This document shows, in pieces, positions 27,071 to 36,323 of a stretch of DNA of 64,000 nucleotides; position 1 is the stretch's first letter, and each line of letters begins with the position of its first letter. The position numbers and the translations under genes are program-made. The notes below the pieces were generated by a model. That model saw nothing but the letters and a program-made list of their open reading frames with translations, was not told the DNA's origin and ran no database searches. This DNA comes from Streptomyces physcomitrii (GTDB taxonomy: Bacteria; Actinomycetota; Actinomycetes; Streptomycetales; Streptomycetaceae): contig NZ_JAAWWP010000007.1 in assembly GCF_012273655.1 (NCBI RefSeq), positions 124,001-188,000 of the forward strand, written 5' to 3'.

Positions 27071-30000
27071 GTGGTGTTTCACGTGAAACCAATCGACCCC
27101 CGGCTCCTGCGCCACGCCCGTGCCACCCGGCTCTTCCTGATCCTGCTCGTCCTGCTCGGGGCGGCCGGGGCCGGACTGCTCATCGCCCAGGCCACGCTGC
27201 TCGCCGAGATCGTGGTCGGCGCCTTCCAGGACGGGCTCTCGGCGCGAGCGCTGCGCACCCCGCTGCTCCTGCTGCTCGCCGTCGCGCTCGGCCGGGGCGC
27301 GGTCGGCTGGCTGACCGAACTGGCCGCGCACCGGGCGAGCGCCGCCGCCAAGTCCGAACTGCGCGGGCGGCTCCTCGGCCACGCCGGGCAACTCGGCCCG
27401 GACCGCATCCCCGGCCAGGACACCGGCTCCCTGGTGGTCCTCGCCACCCGCGGAGTGGACGCCCTGGACGACTACTTCGCCCGCTACCTGCCCCAACTCG
27501 CCCTGGCCGTGGTGGTGCCGGTGGCCGTCCTCGCCCGGATCGTCACCGAGGACTGGATCTCGGCGGCGGTCATCGCGGGCACCCTGCCGCTGATCCCCGT
27601 GTTCATGGTGCTGATCGGCTGGGCCACCCAGTCCCGGACGGACCGGCAGTGGCAGTTGCTCGCGCGGCTCTCCGGCCACTTCCTCGATGTGGTGGCCGGG
27701 CTGCCGACGCTCAAGGTCTTCGGCCGGGCCAAGGCCCAGGCCGAGTCGATCCGCCGGATCACCGGCGACTACCGCCGCGCGACGATGCGCACCCTGCGCA
27801 TCGCCTTCCTCTCCTCCTTCGCCCTCGAACTCCTCGCCACCCTCTCCGTCGCCCTGGTCGCGGTGGGCATCGGCATGCGCCTGGTCCACGGCGAACTCGG
27901 CCTCTTCGCGGGCCTGGTGATCCTCATCCTCGCCCCCGAGGCCTATCTCCCCCTGCGCCAGGTCGGCGCCCAGTTCCACGCCGCCGCCGAGGGCCTCTCC
28001 GCCGCCGAGAACCTCTTCGCCGTACTGGAGACACCGCTTCCGGCGGCGGGGGCGGGGGCGCTTCCCGTGGGGGGTGCGGGTTCGCCTTCGGCGGCGGGTC
28101 CGGCTTCGCTCTCGGGCGCGGTGCCGCCTTCCGTGGCGGGTGCGACTCCGCTTCCCGTGACGGGTACGGCTTCGCTTTCGGCGGTCGGCACGGAGTCGCT
28201 GCCCGCCTCCGGTACGACGGAGTCGCTGCCCTCCTCCACCCGTACGGTCGCCTTCCCGCCCGGGGAGCTGCGGTGCGAGCGGGTGACGGTGCGCTATCCG
28301 GGCCGCTCCGCCCCGGCCGTCGAGGACGTCTCGCTCACCGTGCGGCCCGGCGAGGTCGTGGCGCTGACCGGCCCGAGCGGCTGCGGAAAGTCCACGCTGC
28401 TGCGCGTGCTGCTCGGACTCGTACGCCCGGCGGAGGGCCGGGTGAGCCTCGCCGGGACGGACCTGGCCGGGATCGCCCCCGCCCGCTGGCACGAGCAGAT
28501 CGCCTGGGTGCCGCAGCACCCGCAGCTCTACGCGGGCACCCTCGCCGAGAACATCCGCCTGGCCCGCCCCGAAGCCACCGAGGCGGAGGTCCGCCGCGCG
28601 CTCGCCGACGCGGGCGCCCTCGACTTCACCGAGGCGCTCCCCGAGGGCCTCGGCACCCGCCTCGGCGAGGACGGCGCCGGACTCTCCGCGGGCCAGCGCC
28701 AGCGCCTCGCCCTGGCCCGCGCCTTCCTCGCCGACCGCCCGGTCCTGCTGCTCGACGAGCCCACCGCCGCCCTCGACGGCGCCACCGAGGAGGAGATCGT
28801 CGCCGCGATCCGCCGCCTCGCGACCGGCCGCACGGTCCTGCTCGTCGTCCACCGGCCCGCCCTCCTCGCCCTCGCGGACCGGGTGGTGCGCCTCGGTGGG
28901 GCGGGGGAGGCGGACCAGGCCCACGAGGCGGGCGGTACGAGCGGGGCGGGCCCGGGCATCGGGACCGGCCAGGCCACCGCAATCGGCCAGATCGGCGAGA
29001 TCGCCCCCTCGGCCCAGGTCGCCGACGTCGCCCACTCGGCCCAGGTCACCGACGCCGGAGAGATCGGCGAAGCAGCCCACACGGGCCAGGTCGCCGAAGT
29101 CGGCGAGATCAGCGAGGCAGCCCACACGGGCCAGGTCGCCGAAGTCGGCGAGATCAGCGAGGCAGCTCATCGGAGCCGGCTCACCGAACGCCGCGGCGCT
29201 GCCCGCCGCGCTGGTGCCCAGCGCCGTCCTCCTCCCCTCCGCCCCCTCGCCCGCCTGCGTGCCCTGGCCCGGGTGCGGCGGGCGCGGCTCGGGCTGGCGC
29301 TGCTGCTCGGCGCGCTGGCGCTCGGCAGTGCGGTCGGGCTGATGGCCACCTCCGGCTGGCTGATCTCCCGGGCCTCGGAGCAGCCGCCGGTGCTGTACCT
29401 GATGGTCGCCGTGACGGCCACCCGCGCCTTCGGGATCGGCCGGGCGGTCTTCCGGTACGCGGAGCGTCTGGTCGCGCACGAGGCCGTACTGCGGATGCTG
29501 GCCGACACCCGGGTCGCCGTCTTCCGCCGCCTGGAGGCGCTGGCCCCCTCCGGACTGCGCCGCACCCGGCGCGGCGACCTGCTCTCCCGGCTGGTCGCCG
29601 ATGTCGACGCGCTCCAGGACTACTGGCTGCGCTGGCTGCTCCCGGCCGGTGCCGCCGTACTCGTCGGGGGCCTCTCGGCGGGGTTCTCGGCCTGGCTGCT
29701 GCCCGAAGCCGGTGCGGTGCTCGCCGCCGGCCTGCTGCTCGCCGGGGCCGGGGTCCCGCTGCTCGCCGCGGCCCTGGCCCGCCGTACCGAACGCCGGCTG
29801 GCCCCGGCGCGCGGGGCGCTGGCCACCCGGGTCACCGACCTGCTCACCGGCACCGCGGAGCTGACGGTCGCGGGCGCCCTCGGCTCCCGTACCGCCGCCG
29901 CGCGGGGGGCCGACGCGGAGCTGACCCGGATCGCCTCCCGGGCGGCGGCCGTCAGCGCCCTCGGCAACGGCCTCACCGCGCTGCTCTGCGGGCTGACCCT

Positions 30001-31030
30001 CGCGGCGACGGCGCCGCTCGGTGTGGCCGCGGTGGGCGCGGGACGCCTCGACGGGGTGCAGCTCGCCGTGGTCCTCCTGCTGCCGCTCGCCGCCTTCGAG
30101 TGCGTCCTCGGGATGCCGGTGGCGGTGCAGTACCGGCAGCGGGTGCGGGCGAGCGCACGGCGCGTGTACGAGGTCCTGGACGCCCCGGAGCCGGTGCCCG
30201 ATCCCGTACCGGAGGCGCCCGCGCCCGCCTCGCCCTTCCCGCTGCGGCTCCGCGGCCTCACCGCCCGCCACGAGGGCGCCGGCCGGGACGCGCTCGGCGC
30301 CCTCGACCTCACCCTGCGCGAGGGCAGGCGGATCGCCGTGGTGGGCCCCTCAGGGTCCGGCAAGACCACCCTCGCCCAGGTGCTGCTGCGTTTCGTGGAC
30401 GTACGGGACGGGAGCTACACCCTCGGCGGGACGGACGTACGGGAACTGTCCGGGGACACCGTGCGCGAGACCGTGGGCCTGTGCGCCCAGGACGCGCATC
30501 TCTTCGACTCCTCGCTGCGCGAGAACCTGCTGCTCGCCCGGAAGGGAGCCACCGAGGAGGAGGTGCGCGGGGCGCTCGCCGCGGCCCGGCTGCTCGACTG
30601 GGTGGACTCGCTGCCGCGGGGGATCGACACCCTGGTCGGCGAGCACGGCCGGGAGCTCTCGGGCGGTCAGCGCCAGCGCCTCGCCCTGGCGCGGGCCCTG
30701 CTCGCCGCCTTCCCCGTCCTCGTCCTCGACGAACCGGCCGAGCACCTGGACCTGGAGACGGCGGACGCCCTCACCCGCGACCTGCTCACGGCGACCGAGG
30801 GCCGCACCACGGTGCTGATCACCCACCGGCTCGCCGGGCTCGAAGCCGTCGACGAGGTCCTGGTCCTCGACGAGGGCCGCGTGGTGCAGCGCGGCCGGTA
30901 CGCGGACCTCCTCGCCCGGCCGGGCCCGCTGCGCCGCATGCGCGAGCGCGAGAGCGCCGCGGACCTGCTGACCCCGCGTCCCCGGCCCCGGCCGCCGAGC
31001 ACCACCGCGGCCCCTCTGGTCACCACCTGA
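27071..31030 (+). CDS. cydCD: Fused CydD-CydC heterodimer ABC exporter
   Basis: The 1319-residue protein joins two half-exporters needed for bd oxidase assembly. The first half has TM helices (residues about 20-300) and an ATPase with GPSGCGKST, LSAGQRQR and VLLLDEPTAALD; the second has TM helices (about 730-1010) and an ATPase with GPSGSGKTT, LSGGQRQR and VLVLDEPAEHLD. Two low-complexity spacers stand out: an Ala/Gly/Pro/Ser linker before the first ATPase (about 325-395) and a repeat spacer (about 620-700) with AAHTGQVAEVGEISE units. Start is GTG GTG at 27071/27074, overlapping a parS site. Confidence 0.95.
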   Translation: MVFHVKPIDPRLLRHARATRLFLILLVLLGAAGAGLLIAQATLLAEIVVGAFQDGLSARALRTPLLLLLAVALGRGAVGWLTELAAHRASAAAKSELRGRLLGHAGQLGPDRIPGQDTGSLVVLATRGVDALDDYFARYLPQLALAVVVPVAVLARIVTEDWISAAVIAGTLPLIPVFMVLIGWATQSRTDRQWQLLARLSGHFLDVVAGLPTLKVFGRAKAQAESIRRITGDYRRATMRTLRIAFLSSFALELLATLSVALVAVGIGMRLVHGELGLFAGLVILILAPEAYLPLRQVGAQFHAAAEGLSAAENLFAVLETPLPAAGAGALPVGGAGSPSAAGPASLSGAVPPSVAGATPLPVTGTASLSAVGTESLPASGTTESLPSSTRTVAFPPGELRCERVTVRYPGRSAPAVEDVSLTVRPGEVVALTGPSGCGKSTLLRVLLGLVRPAEGRVSLAGTDLAGIAPARWHEQIAWVPQHPQLYAGTLAENIRLARPEATEAEVRRALADAGALDFTEALPEGLGTRLGEDGAGLSAGQRQRLALARAFLADRPVLLLDEPTAALDGATEEEIVAAIRRLATGRTVLLVVHRPALLALADRVVRLGGAGEADQAHEAGGTSGAGPGIGTGQATAIGQIGEIAPSAQVADVAHSAQVTDAGEIGEAAHTGQVAEVGEISEAAHTGQVAEVGEISEAAHRSRLTERRGAARRAGAQRRPPPLRPLARLRALARVRRARLGLALLLGALALGSAVGLMATSGWLISRASEQPPVLYLMVAVTATRAFGIGRAVFRYAERLVAHEAVLRMLADTRVAVFRRLEALAPSGLRRTRRGDLLSRLVADVDALQDYWLRWLLPAGAAVLVGGLSAGFSAWLLPEAGAVLAAGLLLAGAGVPLLAAALARRTERRLAPARGALATRVTDLLTGTAELTVAGALGSRTAAARGADAELTRIASRAAAVSALGNGLTALLCGLTLAATAPLGVAAVGAGRLDGVQLAVVLLLPLAAFECVLGMPVAVQYRQRVRASARRVYEVLDAPEPVPDPVPEAPAPASPFPLRLRGLTARHEGAGRDALGALDLTLREGRRIAVVGPSGSGKTTLAQVLLRFVDVRDGSYTLGGTDVRELSGDTVRETVGLCAQDAHLFDSSLRENLLLARKGATEEEVRGALAAARLLDWVDSLPRGIDTLVGEHGRELSGGQRQRLALARALLAAFPVLVLDEPAEHLDLETADALTRDLLTATEGRTTVLITHRLAGLEAVDEVLVLDEGRVVQRGRYADLLARPGPLRRMRERESAADLLTPRPRPRPPSTTAAPLVTT
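27076..27089. promoter_or_regulatory. parS: parS centromere site in cydCD start region
   Basis: A second perfect GTTTCACGTGAAAC lies in codons 2-7 of cydCD (VVFHVKP). It is 25.9 kb from the first site and encodes the same FHVK peptide. Confidence 0.92.
29074..29170 (+). repeat. 48-bp tandem repeat in cydCD linker
   Basis: A 48-bp unit (encoding AAHTGQVAEVGEISE) occurs twice almost perfectly, followed by a partial third copy. It lies within the spacer between the CydD and CydC halves, so the repeats are in frame and translated. Confidence 0.75.
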
Positions 31031-31107
31031 ACCGAGGCGCCCCGACCGGAACCGCGTCACCGCCGACCGACTTTCCTCCGTAAACCGGACTAATTATCCT
31101 CGGAGGC

Positions 31108-32790
31108 ATGCCGGAACCAGTGGGTACCGCGGCCGCACCGGGCGGAGCCGCGCCCCGGTCCGCGGACCAGGACGGCTCCGCGCGCGGACCCGGCGGACTG
31201 CCGCCCGAGCTGGCGGACGGGATGCCCCGCCTCCTGGAGGCGATGCGCTTCGTCGGGGCCGGGCTCGGCCTGCACACCACGCTGGACCGGATCGCGGCCA
31301 TCGCCGCCGGGCTCGCGGACGCGCACTGCGCGGTCGTCGCGGTGCTGCCCGAGGACGGCGAGGGCAAGGTCGAGTACGTCTTCCACGGCGTCGAAGAGGA
31401 GACCCGGGACCGGATCCGCGCGCTTCCCGGGGGCCACCGGCGGATGCGGCAGGTGCTCGCCCGCAGCCACCCCGCGGCCGGGGCGGACCGGCACTGCATG
31501 GACGTGGCCATCCGGGTGCACGGCGCCCTCTTCGGCATGCTCTGCCTGGCCAAGAAGGAGGGCGGCGGGGAGTTCACCGCCAAGGACGTCACGCTGGTCC
31601 GCGCGATCGCCACCGAGGCGGGCATCGCCATCGGCAACTCCCGGCTCTACGAGGAGGCCAGCCAGCGGGAGCGCTGGATCGACGGATCGGTCGCGGTGAC
31701 CACCGCCCTGCTCACCGCGAGCGACGCCGACGAGGCGCTCGAAGTCGTCGCCCAGCAGGCCCGCAGGCTCTCCGACTCGGCGGCCAGCGCCGTGCTGCTG
31801 CCCGCCGGGGAGGGCGGCCTGGAGGTGGTCGCCGTCGCCTCGGACCGCGCCCGGGAGGTCCTCGGCCGGATCGTCCCGCCCAGCAGCCGGGTGGTGCGGG
31901 AGGTGCTCGCCGGGCGGGCCGTGTTCCTCGAGGACGCGGCCACCCACGCCTGGATGACGGACTCCGTCGCCCGCAGCTACGGCCCCACCATGGTGCTGCC
32001 GCTGCAGAGCGACGGCCGGGTGCTCGGCGCCCTGATCACCCAGCGCCTGCGCGGCCGGAAGCCGTTCACCCGCGCCGACCGGACGCTGGCCACCCGCTTC
32101 GCCTCACAGGCGGCGCTGGCGCTGATGCTCGCCGACGCCCAGCGCGACCGGGAGCGCCTCGCGGTCTACGAGGACCGCGACCGTATCGCCCGCGACCTGC
32201 ACGATCTGGTGATCCAGCGGCTGTTCGCGACCGGCATGATGCTGGAGAGCGCGCACCGCTCCTCGGCACAGCCGGAGGTGCGCACCGGCGTCGAGAAGGC
32301 CGTGGACGAACTCGACGTCACCATCCAGGAGATCCGCGGCGCCATCTTCGCCCTCCAGCAGGGCCCCGCCGAACGCCAGCCCGGGCTGCGGGCCCGGGTC
32401 CTGCGCGAGATCAGCATGGCCGCGGTGCCGCTGGGCTTCCGGCCCTCGTACCGCTTCCTCGGCCCGGTGGACACGGTGGGGCCCGACGCCGGGAAGAACC
32501 TGATCGCGGCGCTGCGCGAGATGCTCTCCAACGCCTACCGGCACGCGGAGGCCACCCGGATCGACGTCCGGGTGGACGCCACGGTCACCCTGGAGGACGG
32601 GCGGCGGGGCGTACGGCTGAGCGTCGCGGACGACGGTGTCGGCATCCCCCTTGAGGGCCGCCGCAGCGGCCTGGCCAACCTCGAACGGCGGGCCGAGTCC
32701 CTCGGCGGCACCAGCTGGCGCACCAGCGGCACCGGCCCCGGCGGGCGCGGCACCACGGTGCTGTGGCAGGTTCCCGTCGAGGCGGAGTGA
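31108..32790 (+). CDS. GAF-domain sensor histidine kinase (DevS/DosS-like)
   Basis: The 560-residue protein has two GAF domains (about 45-195 and 205-350), a dimerisation/phospho-acceptor segment RIARDLHDLVIQRLFATGM (His in DLHDL, about residue 364) of the HisKA_3 type, and a HATPase domain with EMLSNAYRHAEA, VADDGVGIP and GLANLERRAESLGG. It resembles DosS/DevS kinases that sense oxygen or redox, which would suit its place right after the bd oxidase genes, but no heme ligand was verified. No response regulator is adjacent. A possible Shine-Dalgarno-hiding hairpin precedes it (31075-31106). Confidence 0.9.
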   Translation: MPEPVGTAAAPGGAAPRSADQDGSARGPGGLPPELADGMPRLLEAMRFVGAGLGLHTTLDRIAAIAAGLADAHCAVVAVLPEDGEGKVEYVFHGVEEETRDRIRALPGGHRRMRQVLARSHPAAGADRHCMDVAIRVHGALFGMLCLAKKEGGGEFTAKDVTLVRAIATEAGIAIGNSRLYEEASQRERWIDGSVAVTTALLTASDADEALEVVAQQARRLSDSAASAVLLPAGEGGLEVVAVASDRAREVLGRIVPPSSRVVREVLAGRAVFLEDAATHAWMTDSVARSYGPTMVLPLQSDGRVLGALITQRLRGRKPFTRADRTLATRFASQAALALMLADAQRDRERLAVYEDRDRIARDLHDLVIQRLFATGMMLESAHRSSAQPEVRTGVEKAVDELDVTIQEIRGAIFALQQGPAERQPGLRARVLREISMAAVPLGFRPSYRFLGPVDTVGPDAGKNLIAALREMLSNAYRHAEATRIDVRVDATVTLEDGRRGVRLSVADDGVGIPLEGRRSGLANLERRAESLGGTSWRTSGTGPGGRGTTVLWQVPVEAE

Positions 32791-32920
32791 GGTCCCTCCA
32801 CCCGGTCCCGGCCGCCGTGTGCTGTTCGGCGGTACGCGGGTCGTCCGTACGGGGCAGGGCGTCGCCCGGGCGCAGGAGCAGCGGAGGCCGCGCCGGGCGG
32901 TCCGCGACACGATCCCTGAC

Positions 32921-34054
32921 ATGTCCTCATGTCCCGCCCGCCACCGCCGCCTCCGGTCCCGTCCGCTGCTCGTACCGGTCCTGCCGGCGCTGCTCTGCGC
33001 ACTCCTCGGCCTCGGCGCGCCCACCGCGGCGGCGGACCCCGCGGGCGGCGCGGACGCGGCGGGGGGTACGGCCGGTGCCCGGGTGGCGCGGCTGTACCAG
33101 GAGGCGGCCCGGGCGAGCGAGGCCTACGAGCGGGGGCGTCTGGCCGCCGCCGAGCAGCAGGCGAAGGCGGCCCGGATCCAGCGGCTGCTCGCCCTGGAAC
33201 GGCAGCGCACCCACGCGCTCCACCGCGACCTCGGACGGCTGGCCCGCGAGCAGTACCGGGGCAGCGGCGGCCTCCCGTACGCGGCGGGCATGCTGCTCGC
33301 GGCCGACCCGGAGGAGATGCTGCGCGGCTCGCGGATCGCCGCGCACGCGAACCTCGCCGTCGACAACGCGGTCACCCGCAGCCGCACCGCCGCCCGGCGG
33401 CTCGCCGCGAGCGAGCGGGAGGCTGCGGTGGCCCGGCGCGCGCTCGACCGGCAGACCGCCGCACTGGACCGCCTGAAGAAGAGCGTCAAGGAGCGCCTCG
33501 GCCAGGCGCAGTGGACCCTGCAGGGCGAGGCCGACCAGGCGGTGGCGGCGGGCAGCTGCCCCGGCGCCACCCGCCCGGAAGGACCGGAGGAACCGGCCCC
33601 CGGTCCCTGGGTGGCACCGGTGGCCGGGTACCAGCTCTCGGCCGGTTTCGACAGCGCGGGCGCCCACTGGTCCCACCGGCACACCGGTCAGGACTTCGCG
33701 GTACCGATCGGCACACCGGTACGGGCGGCCGGGGCGGGCCGGGTGGTGCGGGTCTCCTGCGGCGGCGGCTTCGGCATGGAGATCGTGCTTGCCCATCCGA
33801 ACGGCTACTTCACCCAGTACGCGCACCTCGCCTCCCCCGCCGTCGACCAGGGCGAGCGGGTACGGGCCGGTCAGCGCATCGGCCAGTCCGGCACCAGCGG
33901 CAACTCCACCGGCCCCCACCTGCACTTCGAGGTCCGGCTCACCGAGGAGATGGGCTCGGCGGTCGACCCGGTGCCATGGCTCGCCGAGCACGGGGTCGTG
34001 GTGGGGGACGAGAGCGGAGGGGGCGACGGGAGCGGGGCCGGGGGCGGGGGGTGA
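32921..34054 (+). CDS. Secreted M23 metallopeptidase (LytM-type)
   Basis: The 377-residue protein has a signal peptide (RRLRSRPLLVPVLPALLCAL, cleavage near AAADPAG), a coiled-coil region (about 45-210, RLYQEAARASEAYERGRLAA) and a C-terminal peptidase M23 domain with SHRHTGQDFAVPIG and TGPHLHFEVRL supplying the zinc ligands. It likely cuts peptidoglycan cross-links or activates an amidase during growth or sporulation. The ATG at 32921 (MSSCPARHRRL) is the natural start of the signal peptide; the upstream ORF extension lacks one. Confidence 0.92.
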   Translation: MSSCPARHRRLRSRPLLVPVLPALLCALLGLGAPTAAADPAGGADAAGGTAGARVARLYQEAARASEAYERGRLAAAEQQAKAARIQRLLALERQRTHALHRDLGRLAREQYRGSGGLPYAAGMLLAADPEEMLRGSRIAAHANLAVDNAVTRSRTAARRLAASEREAAVARRALDRQTAALDRLKKSVKERLGQAQWTLQGEADQAVAAGSCPGATRPEGPEEPAPGPWVAPVAGYQLSAGFDSAGAHWSHRHTGQDFAVPIGTPVRAAGAGRVVRVSCGGGFGMEIVLAHPNGYFTQYAHLASPAVDQGERVRAGQRIGQSGTSGNSTGPHLHFEVRLTEEMGSAVDPVPWLAEHGVVVGDESGGGDGSGAGGGG

Positions 34055-34143
34055 GCGGATCCGGGGGAGTCGGGGCGGGGTGCCGGGCTGCACCGGGCCG
34101 GGTCGCTCGGCCGCCCACCGCCCGACTCAGCGTGCCGCCCAAC

Positions 34144-35013
34144 TCAGCGCGCCGCAAGGATCCGTTCGATGACGGCGGCGACCCCGTCCTCCTCGTTGGT
34201 CAGGGTGCGGTGCCCGGCGGCGGCGAGCACCGTCGGGTGGGCGTTGCCCATCGCGTAACCGGCGCCCGACCAGCTGAGCATCTCGATGTCGTTGGGCATG
34301 TCCCCGAAGGCGACCACCTCGCTCGGGGAGATGCCGCGCTCGGCGCAGCACTCCTCCAGGGTGCTCGCCTTGGAGACCCCGGGACCGCTGATCTCCAGGA
34401 GCGCACCGGCGCTGGACCGGGTGAGCACGGCGCGGTCCCCGACGGCCTCGCGCCCCCGGGTCAGGAAGGCGTCCGGGTCCATCGAGGGGTGCCGGGCGAG
34501 CACCTTCAGGATGGGCTCGGTGCCGCCCGCCCCGCCCTCGGCGAGCAGCTTCTCGGCGGGGGCGACAAGGTCCTCGGCCTCGACGTACAGGCGCGGGTAA
34601 GTGGGTTCGTGCTGGAGCCCGTGGCCGGTGCGCTCGATGGCGAAGCTGGTGCCCGGGGCGAGCGCGCGCAGCAACTCGACGACCTCCAGGGCCGCCGCCC
34701 GGGCCAGCGGACGCAGCTTGACGAAGCGGTTCTCGCCGGGGGCGGAGGCCATGTCGACGACGGCGGCCCCGTTGTTGCAGATCGCCAGGCCGTGGCCGTG
34801 CACATAGTCCTTGACGGGCTCCATCCAGCGCAGCGGCCGCCCGGTCACGAAGAACACGTCGATCCCCGCCGCCTCGGCCGCGGCCAGCGCCGAGACCGTA
34901 CGCGGGGAGACCGTCTTGTCCTCCCGCAGCAACGTTCCGTCAAGATCGGTGGCGATCAGTCGCGGCGGGGCGGGCCAGGGCCGGCCGGGGCGTGGTGTGG
35001 TCACGGTCCGCAT
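34144..35013 (-). CDS. Cof-type HAD-superfamily phosphatase
   Basis: The 289-residue protein has motif I LIATDLDGTLLREDKT (nucleophile Asp), motif II VFFVTGRP and motif IV VVAFGDMPNDIEMLSW, followed by NAHPTVLAAAGHRTLTNEEDG, typical of Cof/YwpJ phosphatases that dephosphorylate small phosphorylated metabolites. A related HAD protein is encoded at 41916-42758. The ATG at 35013 is chosen; a GTG at 35004 (VTTPRPGRP) is also possible. It converges with the M23 gene and diverges from the F420-type oxidoreductase. Confidence 0.9.
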   Translation of the reverse strand: MRTVTTPRPGRPWPAPPRLIATDLDGTLLREDKTVSPRTVSALAAAEAAGIDVFFVTGRPLRWMEPVKDYVHGHGLAICNNGAAVVDMASAPGENRFVKLRPLARAAALEVVELLRALAPGTSFAIERTGHGLQHEPTYPRLYVEAEDLVAPAEKLLAEGGAGGTEPILKVLARHPSMDPDAFLTRGREAVGDRAVLTRSSAGALLEISGPGVSKASTLEECCAERGISPSEVVAFGDMPNDIEMLSWSGAGYAMGNAHPTVLAAAGHRTLTNEEDGVAAVIERILAAR

Positions 35014-35143
35014 TCTGGCGCATATGCCTGCGGAGCCGGGAGGGGAGTGCCGAACCCGGTACCGCGCGGGCCCGGATGTCCGCCTTCGCCCCCGGATCCG
35101 GGCGCGAACCCGCGATCCGGCGGCAGGCCGTAGGGTCGGCGGC

Positions 35144-36040
35144 ATGCGCTTGAGCACGGTGATCCTCCCCATCCACCGATGGAGCGAGGGACAGCAGACC
35201 TGGCGGCGGGCCGAGGACCTCGGTTTCCATGCCGCGTACACCTACGACCACCTGTCCTGGCGGTACCCCTTCCGCGACGGCCCCTGGTTCGGTGCCCTGC
35301 CGACCCTGACCGCCGCCGCGGGGGTCACCCGGCGCCTGCGGCTCGGCACGCTGGTCACCTCGCCGAACTTCCGGCACCCGGTGACGCTGGCCAAGGAGCT
35401 GATCTCGCTCGACGACATCTCCGGCGGGCGGGTCACCCTCGGTATCGGCGCCGGGGGGACCGGGTTCGACGCCACCGCGCTCGGCCAGGAGCTGTGGACC
35501 CCGCGCGAACGCGCCGACCGCCTGGGGGAGTTCATGCCGCTGCTCGACCGGCTGCTCACCGAGGCCGAGGTCTCTCACGAGGGGGCGTACTACTCCGCGC
35601 ACGAGGCGCGCAACATCCCCGGCTGCCTCCAGCGCCCCCGGCTGCCCTTCGCGGTGGCCGCGACCGGACCGCGCGGGCTGCGGCTCGCCGCGCGCCACGG
35701 GCAGGCCTGGGTGACGACCGGCGACCCGAAGCTGTACGAGTCGGGCACCCCGGAGCAGTCGGTCGAGGCGCTGCGGCGGCAGGCCGCCGGGCTCGACGCG
35801 GCCTGCGCGGAGGTCGGCCGGGACCCGCGGGAACTCGACCGGATCCTGCTCACCGGGTTCACCCCGGACCGGGCCCGGCCGCTGGACTCCGTCGGCGCCT
35901 TCGTCGACTTCGCCGGGCGGCACCGGGAGTTGGGCTTCACCGAGATCGTGGTGCACTGGCCGATCCCCGACTCGGACTTCGCCGCGGACCAGGACGTCTT
36001 CGAGAAGATCGCCGTCGAGGCGGCCGCCCAACTGGGCTGA
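35144..36040 (+). CDS. LLM-class F420-dependent oxidoreductase
   Basis: The 298-residue protein is a luciferase-like monooxygenase-family TIM barrel: RRAEDLGFHAAYTYDHL, LRLGTLVTSPNFRHPVTLAK, SLDDISGGRVTLGIGAGG and AATGPRGLRLAARHGQAWV. In streptomycetes most such proteins use F420 rather than FMN and reduce or oxidise specialised substrates. The ATG at 35144 (MRLSTVILPIH) is chosen; the 110-residue upstream ORF extension overlaps the divergent HAD gene. Its 3' end is followed by degenerate copies of its own last codons (36029-36126). Confidence 0.9.
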   Translation: MRLSTVILPIHRWSEGQQTWRRAEDLGFHAAYTYDHLSWRYPFRDGPWFGALPTLTAAAGVTRRLRLGTLVTSPNFRHPVTLAKELISLDDISGGRVTLGIGAGGTGFDATALGQELWTPRERADRLGEFMPLLDRLLTEAEVSHEGAYYSAHEARNIPGCLQRPRLPFAVAATGPRGLRLAARHGQAWVTTGDPKLYESGTPEQSVEALRRQAAGLDAACAEVGRDPRELDRILLTGFTPDRARPLDSVGAFVDFAGRHRELGFTEIVVHWPIPDSDFAADQDVFEKIAVEAAAQLG

Positions 36041-36126
36041 GGCGGCGTGCAGTTGGGCTGAGGCACCCGCGCGACCGGGCTGAGGCGGCCTTGCGACCCG
36101 GGCTGGGGCAGCCGTCAACTGGGCTG
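36029..36126 (+). repeat. Degenerate repeats of the oxidoreductase 3' end
   Basis: The last codons and stop of the gene (CAACTGGGCTGAGGCGGC) recur downstream as CAGTTGGGCTGAGGC, GACCGGGCTGAGGCGGC, CGGGCTGGGGCAGC and CAACTGGGCTG. The copies preserve GGGCTGAGG including the TGA. Confidence 0.7.
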
Positions 36127-36239
36127 TCGTAGTCGCGTGGCTGGGTGGAAGCTGCCGGCCGCTGCGCCCGTAACGAACGGGCCGCCCAACCCCCTTGCAC
36201 AGCAACGCCCCTGACGTCGCATCAGCCGTCAGCCCGCCC

Positions 36240-36248
36240 TGTGGACAA
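36240..36248 (-). promoter_or_regulatory. DnaA box (perfect)
   Basis: TGTGGACAA is the complement of TTGTCCACA, the Streptomyces DnaA-box consensus. It is isolated, in the gap between the oxidoreductase and kptA stop codons. Confidence 0.7.
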
Positions 36249-36323
36249 CTACTCCGCGCCTGTGCACATCCAACAGGCAGCGCCGTCGAGTTTCAGCCGA
36301 GTCGGCGGCTGGGGGTCCGAGGC

